NCBI GenBank assembly: GCA_022749755.1
Contig: CM040444.1
Coordinates: forward strand, 16,723,274 to 16,787,273
Reading direction: 5' to 3'
Length of the DNA: 64,000 nucleotides
Origin: Azadirachta indica
Taxonomy: Eukaryota; Streptophyta; Magnoliopsida; Sapindales; Meliaceae
Below the pieces are notes generated by a model, which worked only from the letters and a program-made list of their open reading frames with translations, ran no database searches and was not told where the DNA came from. The position numbers were made by a program, and so were the translations under genes. This document shows, piece by piece, positions 41,001-52,496 of the stretch (its first letter is position 1; the number at the start of each line of letters is the position of its first letter).

Positions 41001-44000
41001 ATTGTCTGCTCAACTGTGATTTTCCAACCGCAGGGTTTTGTCACTGATAACGAAAGGGCCTTAGAGGAACTTTTTGGTGATGAGGAAAATTGTCGTAAGG
41101 GTGATGCGTGTTTGAATGTGGTAGCTACCCGCATTGCTACTGTTTTTGCCTCATTAAGGGTATGTATAATGATTTATTGGTGTCAATTCTCAAGTATTGT
41201 AAACTTTTGTCAGGCATGTGTATATTTTTTTTTGGATAAGAAGAGATATATATGAATTTCATCATTAGGAATTTCCGATGGTGCGGTACCGTGCTGCCAA
41301 ATCACTTGATGCAATGACAATGACAACTTTTCGTGATCTAATTCCGACAAAGCTTGCTGCCGGAATATGGAACTGTCTTATGAGATATAAACAAACCATT
41401 GAGAATTTCCCACAGACAGAAACATGCGAGTTGCTTATCCTTGACCGTTCAGTTGATCAGGTTTTGTGATGCATGTATTGGTTGTTGACTTTCAAAATGC
41501 TTAATATTCATGTTGTCTCTGTTTAGTAATGTGTAATTTTGGATTTGTAGATTGCTCCTGTCATTCATGAGTGGACATATGATGCCATTTGCCGTGATTT
41601 ACTAAATATGGAAGGAAACAAATATGTGCACGAAGTGAGTTCTACTTTTTTAAGTTTAATATGTTCCGTCGAAGCTGTTTGTGGATATTTTGGGTTATCT
41701 TTAGTAATGGATGAATACTACCTCAGGTTCCAAGTAAAACAGGTGGTCCACCAGAGAAAAAAGAAGTTCTTTTGGAGGAACATGATCCTATCTGGCTTGA
41801 ACTTCGCCATGCTCATATAGCAGATGTATGTTTTGTGTTTTTACCTTCTTGTTCTTGATCTTTTTTTCCCTTTTATTGCTTTTTATATAAATTATGTGAA
41901 TGATCAAGACAGGCTAGTGAACGGTTACATGAGAAAATGACCAGCTTCATATCAAAGAATAAAGCTGCACAAATTCAAACTGGTGCAAGGTTGGTGAAAG
42001 TCTTATCACTGGGATATATCGTTGGAGACACTTTATTTGCCTGGTTTTATTAGTTTTCTAAAGGAAACTCCATCACTTTCTAGTTCTTACTCAAATCTCT
42101 TGTTATATAGAGGTGGTGGTGAACTTTCTACACGCGATCTCCAAAAGATGGTTCAAGCATTGCCACAATACAGTGAGCAAATTGACAAACTTTCCCTACA
42201 TGTAGAGGTTAGTTTCTTCTTTATGGCTATCAAGCATTTTGGTATCTTCTCTGATTGTGCAACCCCGCACTCCCCCTCTCCCAGACACGTAATTAGATGA
42301 AAGGGGTCTTAAATATTCTCCAAATTGTGAGACCTGGTAAAGAAATGTGGGTGTCATGTTATTCTTGTGATGAAATTTTTCGGTAAAATGCAACGTGGAT
42401 GTAGTGATTTGTCAATTGATGTTAGCTCAAGTTAATTCAAAAAATATATTTTGGTCCATGGGGCAGTGGGTATGTTTGCAATGCCATGTGCTTTACAATG
42501 TTCTTTTGTCGACATTCATTAATTTGAGCATCCTCTTTCTGCATACAGTTTTGTTTTTGCTGCTTCCATAAGAAATTTTTGGCCTTAAGTTCCTACAGCA
42601 GACATTCCTTTTCAACTAAGAGGTTATTGATTAGTACTCTGGTATAACTGAAGGTCTTTTCATTGTAGTGTACACTATAATGATTCTGGGAGCAACATAG
42701 TCTTGTATTCTTCGTAGTTACCTTAGTCAAATAAATAAAATGAGTTAAGGATTTAGTATTTTGTCAATATTTTCTTATCTGCCTCATTTCTTCTTATTAC
42801 TCTATGATACCCTTCACTGTTTATTTAGTTACCACCACATTATTTAGGTTTTGATTTTTCGTGGTAGCTTTTCACTGATTGTTAGGAAGTATCTTTGTTT
42901 TAAATTCTCTTTCACGAATAAAATGGATAGTTAGATACACTTACCCTAAGACATTGCATAATTATTAGTATGGCAGATACTGTTATTTTCTTGGACAATT
43001 TAGGTTTTTGAGTCACTGAAAGTATTGGACAATATTAACATTGTTCATTTTTATGTTTCAACTTCAATGAGATCTGTTTATTTATCCTCTATATCATTTA
43101 ACAACTTGCGTGTCTTTGCTAACCATTCTTGAAGATCTGATCATACTAATGTGTCTAACACCTGTCTCCTTGATGAAGAGAAATGCAGACATTTTTAAAT
43201 TTCTCTTAAATCGAGAATATCATTTTTCTCCTAAATATTTTGAACTAGTGATTGACTGATTGAAAGAAATTTTGATGGTAGCCAAGGTAACATGCAAGTA
43301 GGTTTGGTTGTGCAGATTGCGGGAAAAATCAACAGAATAATCAGGGAGCTAGGACTTAGAGAACTTGGGCAGCTGGAACAGGACATTGTCTTTGGTGATG
43401 CTGGACTAAAGGATGTAATTAAATTTTTGACTGCAAAAGAGGTGTGAACTTGTAGTGCATATAAATTGATTTATTACTATTAGTCAGTATATTTTATGAA
43501 AGAAGAGTATCACTTCTATGCAGGATGTAACTCGTGAAAATAAGTTGCGTTTATTGATGATTCTTGCAGCCGTCTATCCTGAAAAGTTTGAAGGTGAAAA
43601 GGGTCAAAATTTGATGAAGGTTGGCATCCTTGTCTTTGTATTTGTTGCATTTTTTTCTTTTCTTCTTTTGGGGTTTGGGCTGGTTCTCCTCCTGTCATAT
43701 TATCCAAAGCAGTAAATTTTAGCCAATAATGTTTGTGGACTTCTTTTTCTTGATAATTCATTTTTGAAGTATTCAAGTTTTTATTATTGTTTCTTCTAAA
43801 TCTCTCTCCTTGAATGCTAAATCTGTCCTTATATTTTTCAGTTAGCAAAGTTACCACGTGATGATATGACCGCTGTGAATAATATGAAATTGCTTGGGGG
43901 AGCATCAGATAGCAAAAAAGGTTCGACTGGAGCTTTTTCACTAAAGTTTGATGTGCATAAGGTAAAAGTGTGCTTGTTGGTTGGAATTTTGCTTCTATTA

Positions 44001-45446
44001 TTGCGTGTATGTTTCTAACAAATAAGCTCTACTTTTCTTTCCCGTTTCTTGCTATCTAACTGCCAGAAGAAGCGGGGAGTCAGGAAAGACCGCAGTGGTG
44101 AAGAAGAAACATGGCAGTTGTCACGCTTTTACCCGATGATAGAGGTACATCTAAAGATAGGTTTATTCCAAATTGATTGTTCCATGGATATGTGCTATGA
44201 TGTTGTAAGTTATCATTAATTTTTGCTTTTTCTAAAGAGCCTTTAAAATTAAGAGAAGGAATCGCAATGCCTATCTTTTCCTAAATAGGTTTCTAACGTT
44301 GTATCTCTTCTCTATCTAATTTTATTGATTTCCGAAGTGTTGTAGTATTAAAGTGAATTACGAAGTCTTTTTGCATGTTAGGAAGATTGTGTAATTGAAT
44401 TCTATGGGTTTCAGATGTATTTGCCCCTTATGGATTATAGATTATTATGGTGATGAACATATATGTCTTGTGGTAATTGTCATTTCTAAGTTTTTTCCAG
44501 TCTTTGCTGCTTTTTGCAAATTGCTAATGCAATTGATTCTAACTTTTCAGGAACTCATTGAAAAACTTAGTAAAAGAGAACTACCAAAGGATGATTATCC
44601 ATGTATGAATGACCCAAGTGCAACTTTCCACGGGACAAACCAGTCTGCAACAGCGAGTCCAGCGCCACCTGCTCATTCAATGAGATCCAGACGGACACCA
44701 ACATGGGCTCGGCCTCGGAGCTCCGATGATGGGTATTCAAGGTGCTCTTGTTGTACTTCTCTGCATAGCTTCATAGGTTTACTAATCTGCCATATTCATG
44801 ATATGCATGCACTGGAAACCTTTATATTTTGATTCAGCTGCCTGTTAAATTCAGCATCAAATTTTTTTCGGAACATGTGCAAGTCTGCGTTGATTGTCTT
44901 TAATTTTTCGCACTATCCATCAATCCACCATGCATGTGTTAGAACTTTCCTTAATTGGTGAACTGCCTGGAAGGTAAAGAGTAGTTTACCAATCTTGTGG
45001 TAACTTTCCGTGGTTAACATTTTTAATTGTTATTCATCCTCTGGTGTCATACAGTGATTCAGTACTAAGACATGCATCCAGTGATTTCAAGAAGATGGGT
45101 CAACGTATATTTGTCTTTATTGTTGGGGGAGCTACCAGATCAGAGGTATTGAAACTTTTTATCTATCTTACACTTTAATCCTTTCATTCTAGCCTACTAA
45201 ACATTGCAAAATTTTTTTATCCGCAGTTGAGGGTTTGTCACAAGCTCACTGCAAAACTGAACAGAGAAGTCATTCTAGGCTCTACAAGTCTCGATGATCC
45301 ACCCCAATTTATCACGGTACTTTTGTTTCTTCTTCTTCTTCTCACTCCTCCCAAATGCTTTGCTTAATAATTTGAGTTACTCCAATTTGCAGAAACTGAA
45401 GTTGCTGACAGCCGATGAACTGTCATTAGATGATCTCCAGATCTAA
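38099..45446 (+). CDS. KEU: SNARE-interacting Sec1/Munc18 protein KEULE
   Basis: KEULE binds the cytokinesis syntaxin KNOLLE and drives vesicle fusion at the cell plate. Twenty-one exons close in frame to 664 residues (Arabidopsis KEULE is about 666): 38099-38171, 38788-38846, 38954-39035, 39605-39683, 40261-40311, 40425-40521, 40674-40706, 41034-41159, 41269-41460, 41551-41634, 41727-41825, 41913-41989, 42111-42207, 43316-43441, 43524-43619, 43842-43961, 44067-44144, 44551-44741, 45055-45145, 45227-45316 and 45393-45446. The whole length is a Sec1 domain, starting [18 protein letters not shown] and including [41 protein letters not shown] text ([20 protein letters not shown]) and [19 protein letters not shown]. 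It ends [10 protein letters not shown] Ser/Pro/Ala-rich loop ([20 protein letters not shown]) interrupts domain 3, as in plant KEULE. Assignment is firm. Confidence 0.97.
38352..38592. repeat. Imperfect tandem duplication in KEULE intron 1, period 121 bp
   Basis: AACGCTATTTCCGATGCCG at 38353 recurs as AACGCCATTTCGGTTGCCG at 38474. TTAGCTAGCTCGTGTGATGC recurs as TGAGCTAGCTCATGTGATGC. GAAGAAGAAACTGATTCT recurs as GAAGAAGAAGCTGATTCT. The two copies are continuous, with only substitutions and at most small indels. Confidence 0.88.
39711..39776. repeat. Alternating purine-pyrimidine tract (TA)n(TG)n(CG/CA)n
   Basis: About 65 bases in KEULE intron 4 pass from TA repeats through TGTGTG and GTGCGCGCACGCACGCGTAC, almost strictly alternating pyrimidine and purine. 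The GC-containing half is the type of sequence that can adopt Z-DNA under torsion. Confidence 0.85.
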
Positions 45447-48386
45447 ATGTGCCTGGGTGGACAGCGAGAATGGAGCTTCCGCCTCAATTCTCCGATCTAA
45501 AATATCCAGTAACCATTTGATGTATATCAATTTCATTGTTCATTTGATCATTTTTTTGGTTAACAACTAATGCAAAAATGTCTCTCCAGAATTATGTAGC
45601 GGCTGTCTAGCATATATATACTGTATGGGTATCCTGTCCAGTTCAGGTGTGTGTATGTATTATAATTAATGTACTGGATTCACTGAGAAACTCACGCGTG
45701 TATTATAATTGCAACCTCTTTTAGAAAAATCGAATTTTGAAGTTATGGAATTTATTTATTTTTTAAAAATTCTTACGTTATGAACTGTACTTTCATTATT
45801 TATTCTCAATTTTTGTTGTCGAGTAAGTTGCCATAAAACCCATTTGAAATAGCAATTGATTTGTCATATATTAATTGGATTGTGTATTCTTACAATTTTC
45901 AAAATGATTTATCACTGGATTAGACATTGAAAAGTTAGAATAAATATTTGGGATTTGTTGTATTACTCTTATTATTTAACGGAAGAAAAATTCGTTTGTA
46001 TACTTTAATAGAGCATGAGATTAGATTATGTATGATTTAACTATATAAATCTATTCATATAATGTGATACAGGCATACAGCCATACCAGATAAGACGGAC
46101 AAGTAAATATTAAAAAAAATCATTTGATAGATAAGAATATGTATACTAACAAACATTGATTATAAAATATCCATCCAATTATATATAACAAGAATTATAT
46201 TCTCCCGTTCTTGCGGGATCTCTTTCGTGGCTTTGCATTATTCATTTATTAATAAGTTGTGGTTGGGAGATGATGGTTGTATTAAATTCTAAAGCTTCTA
46301 GATGGCCTATGATAAAATGATAGTCGGTGCCAAAATTCAATCTTTGTCTTTGGTTGTTAGCATTATTAGGATCATTATATGAGATTCTTTGGGTTTTGCT
46401 TGCTTCCAACCGAAAGACCTTTAACACTTTCTAATCCTAATCAATAATCTCCATCTTCTTTTAGCTGTTTGCATGATCTGTCCAAATTTTTGTTGCCAAA
46501 TTTCCTTTTCTTTTTGACTCTCAACTCTCATATTTTTTTTTCCACTCTTTTAGCATGTATTGGTGTGCAAATCAGTTAATCACTTTCTCGTTGCTTTCAC
46601 TTTAACTTTTTCTCATCACTTCTTTTTGCCACTTTTCATAATTTCTTTTGCACTTTTACATCACAATAATTTCTTTAACAAATTTCTTTCTCATATTCTC
46701 CTATCTTTCTCCTCTCTATTTTATCACGTTTTTATTATTTTCTCATTCCATTTTTCGTCATGTTCTCTCTGTTTCTTATCATACTTCCTCTTCACTTCTC
46801 ATCACTTTCTCATTAGTTTCTGTCTTTTTATCACATTCCTATTCCTTTTTCTTTATTGAAAAAAAAATAACAAAAATTAATTGAAGAACTTAATTTACTC
46901 CTAAAATATGAAATTTACACTTTTTCCGAACCAGAAAATTTGTGTTGTTGTTTTCTTTTCTTTTCTTTTCTTTTTTTAATTTTTAATTTTTGTTTTTAAT
47001 GGTGATGACTTGAGAAATCATATTGATATTATTTGTATGCCTGTTGAACCTCAGCATCTGTTCTTATGTTCTGATTTAGAATCTTGCTAACTAATAATAA
47101 CTATTTAATTACAAACAGTCAACATATGTTTTTCCAACTTGCTGATTTATAAATTTAATTTTCTTTTGTCTTCTTCCATTTATTAATTAAAATCTCTACC
47201 ATCTCTATCCTCTAATGAAGGAGAAACAAATAATTTTGCAATTAAATAACCCACTAGACTAGGATTACAATCTCTTTGTGGGGCTTACTTGCTAATCATG
47301 ACACACTCATACATATCTAGTTTTGATTAGTGATTGTGTTGCCGATGATTATTTAAATTCTAATTCCAAATCAATTTGCATTTTGAAAGAATCTTCAAGA
47401 TCTATACAACAATATTTAAAAAAAAAAAGATATATAAGATGATTTTCAAAGATCCCTTTGAAAATGTTTTTATTAAAAAATGTCTTTGTTTATTTAAACT
47501 TTCTACAAGAAAAAGGGTTAATGAGATATGTGATTTTTTCCGAAAACTCTAAAAATATTTGTGAGTAAATAAAATTGAAAATGAATTAATTTGATGAATA
47601 GATATATAATCACAAGCGAGTATGTGACAAATTTGTTTAATGATAAAAAGGTTGTATTATATTTCTTAATTTTTTTTTAATTTTTCAAGTTTGTGGTCAA
47701 TATTTCAATTTACAACCTCTGTTCAGTTTTTTAAAAGAGTAAAAAGAATTGTAACACATAAGTAAAAATTTTAACCAATAATTTAAAAAATTTAAAAATA
47801 TATAGAATATTAAAACTTATTATTTCACTATATATCAACCAAACTATTACAAACCAAGTGGCATATTACAAGGAAAAAGAGGCACATGAAATTAAAGAAT
47901 TTCAAGATGCCTCTAAAAACATTGCTGACCAAACAAAGTATTGCTACAATACAAAGGCCTGGTTTTCTACCCACCAAAAAAACCCGTTTTTTCTTCCCCT
48001 TTTCAACCATTTAGATAACAGAAAAGGCATAAAATAACTCTAGGACCGGGTTCGGTTGAATTTTCCAACCTCCCAGAATAAAAAAGCCCGAAAAGCTGTG
48101 AGATCATTGTTCTAAAACAGAAGGGTAAATGATGAACATGGTAAAAAACTTTTTAACCATGCCAAAAATGTTAACTGTAGAAAAAAAACCCTCCTGCAAA
48201 ATGAACCTCACAGCAAACAAGCTTGAAATACTGGTCTGAAATGGTGGAGAATTGCAGGCCTTTTTGTTTGCAATAAGTTTGAAAAAGCCTCGATTTGGAA
48301 ACTGATTTTAATGTATCAGGATTATTGATAGCTAAGTCTTCCATTTGTTGCAGTAGAAAAGGAGAAAGTTGACAAGAAATCTTTGA
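45447..48386. other. Intergenic region between KEULE and the bHLH gene
   Basis: The region begins with the KEULE 3' UTR and ends with the 3' UTR of the minus-strand bHLH gene. Between them it is AT-rich, with a pyrimidine-rich low-complexity block at about 46500-46860 (many TTTCTC and CACTT units) that creates spurious long frames. No gene or structured RNA was recognised. Confidence 0.55.
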
Positions 48387-49632
48387 TCACATGAACAACC
48401 GGACAGCTGAGTGCAGATTCCTCACTAGATCCTTCACAGTCATATTGAAGTCCTCATCCATCTGTTAAAAATGAAGATTTTAAAGTCAATTGGAAGCACG
48501 AAGACAGTTATAATAACATTCGTTTTCCGTGTGATAAAGAAACATGGAAAAGTACCTGAGCAATGATAGTTACATCAAGGGCAGAATTTCCAAATGTCAT
48601 TACACTGCTATTGATGATAGTAAGGTGGAGTTTCTCAATTTCAGCAACTGTCTTTTCAAACACTCCTTTTCTTTTCTCAAAGTGGACTCTTATTAGAACA
48701 TTTTTGTCACAAATTCTTGCTTCAATTTCAGGCAATGCCTCATTCAATGGAACGTTGGAAGAGTTCTCATCTGAGGTAGAGTTTTCACCCTCAGCAAAAA
48801 GCTGAGATTTCTTCACAAACACAACTGATTCCATTGTTTTCTTCCTAGTTTGCTCCTCGAGTGTCTTAACCTTCTCTTGCAGTTGCTTCAAGTACTTGAT
48901 TGCATCTCCAAGAACAGAAGCTTTGTCCATCTGCCAAATAAGATGTCAATAAAACTCAAGATTTCAGAACTAGCTTAAAAAGAGCACTTCTGTTAAGATC
49001 TACTTATAAAATTGCATACCTTCTTTAGACCAGGAACTATGGCAGAAAGAGCTATAAACCTCTGGCTGAGCTTCTCACGCCGCTTCCTTTCAGCTATAAT
49101 GTGATCTTGTGCATGAGAAAGTCTGTTTCCGGGGCTAATTCTTTTAGCTCCCTGGCAAGCCTTAAACACAAAGTTCTGGTTTCCAAATGAACCTTGAGAA
49201 GCAAACATATCAGAAGTGCTCTTAGGACACCCTGCTTCCACTTTAGGCTTCAGAATTCCCATTTGATTCATGCTGACACTAGAAAGAGTGTTGGGACTGA
49301 AACCAGTTTGTGATGAATTCCAGGTGTTTGTTTTGATCTGTTTTGGTGGTCTATCAATACCAAAATGAGAATTTTCCAAGGAATTTCTGATGTTGAATGG
49401 TGGAAGAGTGTAAGATTGCTGTAAATTCTCCCCAAATGCAGCTGCTGCTAGTGGTAGTACGTTGAAATCTTCAATAGAATTCGTTTGCCACTGACTCATA
49501 AAGCTGCAATCCTCCATAGCCTGCCAACAAAAAAAGAATTTTATTCACCTGGAACTACATTTCCTAATTTCCCTAAAACAAGAAATAAATTCTTACCGGT
49601 TCAGGAAATCCTTTGATGGATGAAATCTCCAT
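48387..49632 (-). CDS. bHLH transcription factor, bHLH18/19/20/25 (subgroup IVa) type
   Basis: Four minus-strand exons, 49597-49632, 49020-49520, 48556-48930 and 48387-48461, close in frame to give 328 residues. The first exon encodes only 12 residues (MEISSIKGFPEP); an in-frame Met at 49517 could be mistaken for the start. The bHLH lies at about 150-200. Its basic region (HIIAERKRREKLSQRF) carries the H-E-R triad needed for E-box/G-box binding, and helix 2 reads MDKASVLGDAIKYLKQLQEKV. The intron between LKK and MDKAS is at the loop position shared by this subgroup. The C-terminus (EARICDKNVLIRVHFEKRKG to TVKDLVRNL) is the ACT-like dimerisation region. Relatives act in iron-deficiency jasmonate signalling and ER-body formation (NAI1/bHLH20). 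Which member this is cannot be fixed by eye. Confidence 0.92.
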
Positions 49633-49915
49633 TGAAGAAAATTGTTTCTGCTTAGAATCTCCTGAACTTAATAAATTCCAGCCTCTGGTTTATCCAGAAT
49701 TATATAAAACAAATAAGTAGATAAGCCAAACCAGAAACCACCAACAAGGCAAAAGAAATTGAGGAAACATAAAAATGAAGAATTGTTGTCCAAAGCAGAA
49801 GAGCAAGACATGAATTTTCTCACCTTGCAATAACACCCAAAAGCTAAAAAGCATTCCTATTCCTAACGTCCACAAAGGCAGGAGAATTCTTCCTCCTGCT
49901 GCTACTTCGTCAACA

Positions 49916-49922
49916 TTTTATA
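49916..49922 (-). promoter_or_regulatory. TATA box of the bHLH gene
   Basis: The minus strand reads CTATAAAATG 284 bases upstream of the start codon. Transcription would begin near 49885 and give a leader of about 250 bases. Motif and position only. Confidence 0.5.
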
Positions 49923-50841
49923 GAGTGATGTGAAAGGGCTTTTGAAATTTGATGCTAAGTTATGGAAAAAAAGTTGTAAACTGTGAAAAAATTAACAAAC
50001 AGAACATAAGAATTTTTTAAATCAAGGTGGGTCTGTTTTTGCTGACAAATTAATACCATAAACAATTATCAGTTTTGTTGTTTTGTGGACTTTTGATCAC
50101 CAACCAGGGTTGAAATTTCAATGAAAGATATGCTGCCATTGAAGAACAAACATCTGGCCCCTCACATTGTCTCTCAATCATTTTCAGCCAAACCCCATTT
50201 TATATTCACATTTTCGAAACAATAATAATTTGTAGCAGAAATTTGCTGATAAGCCAATGCAAATACCAGAGATGTTAAAATAATTTTAAGGCGATGTGAA
50301 TTTGAAAGTACTTTACAATGTGCAAGTTACCTGCAGGCATAGTTATCAGAATCCGTGAATTGATGCTGATAGCTATGACTGGAGGTAAATTTTCTGACTT
50401 GCACTAATTTCGTGATCTGTTAGTAATGTTTATAAAAACAGATGCCTATCACGAGATCTTAAAAATTATTGGGTGCAACTCATATCATGGGAGGACCCTA
50501 ATTAGTGTGCAAAAGCAAGCATTTTGGAGACAAAAAACTTGGGTTCTTTTTATTTTATTCAATTGGGTTGCTTTCAAAAAGGGATAACCCACAAACCAAT
50601 TATCAGAATCAAGAATTTGGTGCAGATTTCATGTTGAGACTGTTTGATGAGTACAGATCTGCATATGCTGTATGTGCTGTTGCTTACTGATTGCCATCTT
50701 CTGTTGAATTTTCCAAATTTTGCCAGCTTGTGAAATCATTGTGAGAAGCTTCTTATTATCATAACTTAAAAGACAGGATACTCTTTGGGTGTAACACACT
50801 CGAATCTGTTGCAATATTGAAGTGTTTGTTGCATATGTATG

Positions 50842-50864
50842 TATATATATATATATATATATAT
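50842..50864. repeat. (AT)n microsatellite
   Basis: About 11 AT units, intergenic. Confidence 0.9.
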
Positions 50865-52113
50865 GGTTTATGACTATTGGCGACTTTTAACACCAACGAG
50901 GTTTTGAATTGGTATTCCATGTCTTACCGAATTCTGAGAGATGATTAAAAAATAATTCTTATCATGAACAAGAGACCTTTCGTTAATACTCAAAGCAATT
51001 CTTTCTCTATGGATTGAAAGATTCGAAGCTGACAGAGATATTCAAACCAACACATAGTTCTTTTACACATTAGCTAACAGTTTACTTTCTGCTCTCTGCC
51101 TTCACATAAACACGGTACTTTTTTTTCTTTTTTTTTTTTTTGTAAGAAATTATTACTCTCTTAAAAGCAAAAGTTTAAATTGTCTTTCACCATACAGTGG
51201 AGAATTCGGAACACAAAAATGAGATACACATCGAGAGAGACTGTGGGAGAACTGTAGCAACAAAGACTTATACGCCAGGGTTACACACCGAAATTTTGAG
51301 CTTGCTGGCTAGTGGAGTTGGGTGGCAATAGTTTCAAGTTTATCTTAAGAGTTAAGAAAGTTTTAGTCGTCCTCATTACCAATTAGTGTGCGTGAGAATT
51401 GTTGGAAAACTGATCCTACAATGCCCTCCATTTGAGGGTGCTACATGAATATAAATTCGCTGCATAAGATTTTGAGCAAATGACACTGTCAATAAATGCT
51501 ATTGAGCTACAATAGATGTCAAGAAAATCACATCGTCATCATTGTTTACCTAAAAACACGCGTTTCATACTTATTTTGGACGGCTTAGAGAAATTTACAC
51601 ATTTATATCATTTTATAAGTTTAAAGGGTGCTCTCTATTATTTTCTCTCCAATTTCTTTCTTTCTTTTTTTTTGTTTTTTGTTTTTTCCTCATTTTCCTG
51701 GAGACCAAACATCTTACGATCTCAAACATTTACAAAAACGTAAGAGTTTGATTAGAAAACCTTAACTGAAATACTTTATTAACACGACTTTTTGATCCAA
51801 AAATTTAAGTTTCAGTATGACTTCAACATCAATACGAGAGACAGGTCTTAAGAGGTGATATGAAAGAGATGAGATGAAAACTGAATGGAATATTTTGCAT
51901 AAATCATCTGAACTGATTGGAGTTTGATTAGACCAAACCTAGGAAATGAAGGAAAATTGAATTAAAGAAAAACAAACAAACAGATGGAAATTTCTTGGAA
52001 TCTACCCTTTTCCCTATTCTTCACTTTCGTTAGGAACACTTGTCTAATTTAACATTACCTAAACAGAGATTGCATGATTATGGGGAGAAAATGAGCTTTG
52101 TGATTATAAAAAT

Positions 52114-52115
52114 AA

Positions 52116-52146
<31 letters not shown>

Positions 52147-52160
52147 TTATATTTATATTA
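52114..52160. repeat. (TA)n followed by (TTTATA)n
   Basis: About ten TA units grade into four to five ATATTT/TTTATA hexamers, intergenic and about 340 bases upstream of the L-galactose dehydrogenase start. Confidence 0.9.
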
Positions 52161-52496
52161 TTTATAAATAAGAATAATATTTTTATTCACCGAATAAATG
52201 GATATTCGTTAACAATAATTGACATTTGTTTAATATAATCAATTAATTAATTAACATTTTTAAGATAAATAATTTTATCCACCAAATAATTCGGATATAG
52301 ATTAAAAAGGGTCCCACGGGAAAATCCCTTCCCACCTACTTTTGTCTCCCTGACGCCAAATACAGGTAAAACAACTTCTTATTACAATCTCTATGCAGTT
52401 AAAACTTTCCCGGGAAACTTGAAGAATAAAAAGATAATCTTTTAACTCATTTTCCCACTTCCCAATCACTTCTCAAAATCCCTAGACTGAATTCAA

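Larger units (their letters stand above)
49923..52496. other. Intergenic region between the bHLH gene and L-galactose dehydrogenase
   Basis: No coding sequence is supported. There are two AT-type microsatellites (50842-50864 and 52114-52160, the second passing into TTTATA hexamers), a poly-T stretch near 51120-51140, and AT-rich filler. The last 200 bases are the 5' flank and leader of L-galactose dehydrogenase. Confidence 0.55.

Noticed and set aside
43516..43941. 141-codon minus-strand frame
   Set aside because: It lies antisense across KEULE exons 15 and 16 and their intron, with no domain and no own splice logic. It is a shadow of KEULE.
46242..46427. 61-codon minus-strand frame
   Set aside because: Looks superficially protein-like, but has no promoter, splice context or recognisable motif in AT-rich intergenic DNA.
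46560..46884. Overlapping 99- and 78-codon frames rich in F, L, S and H
   Set aside because: They come from a pyrimidine-rich low-complexity tract that is stop-poor by composition.
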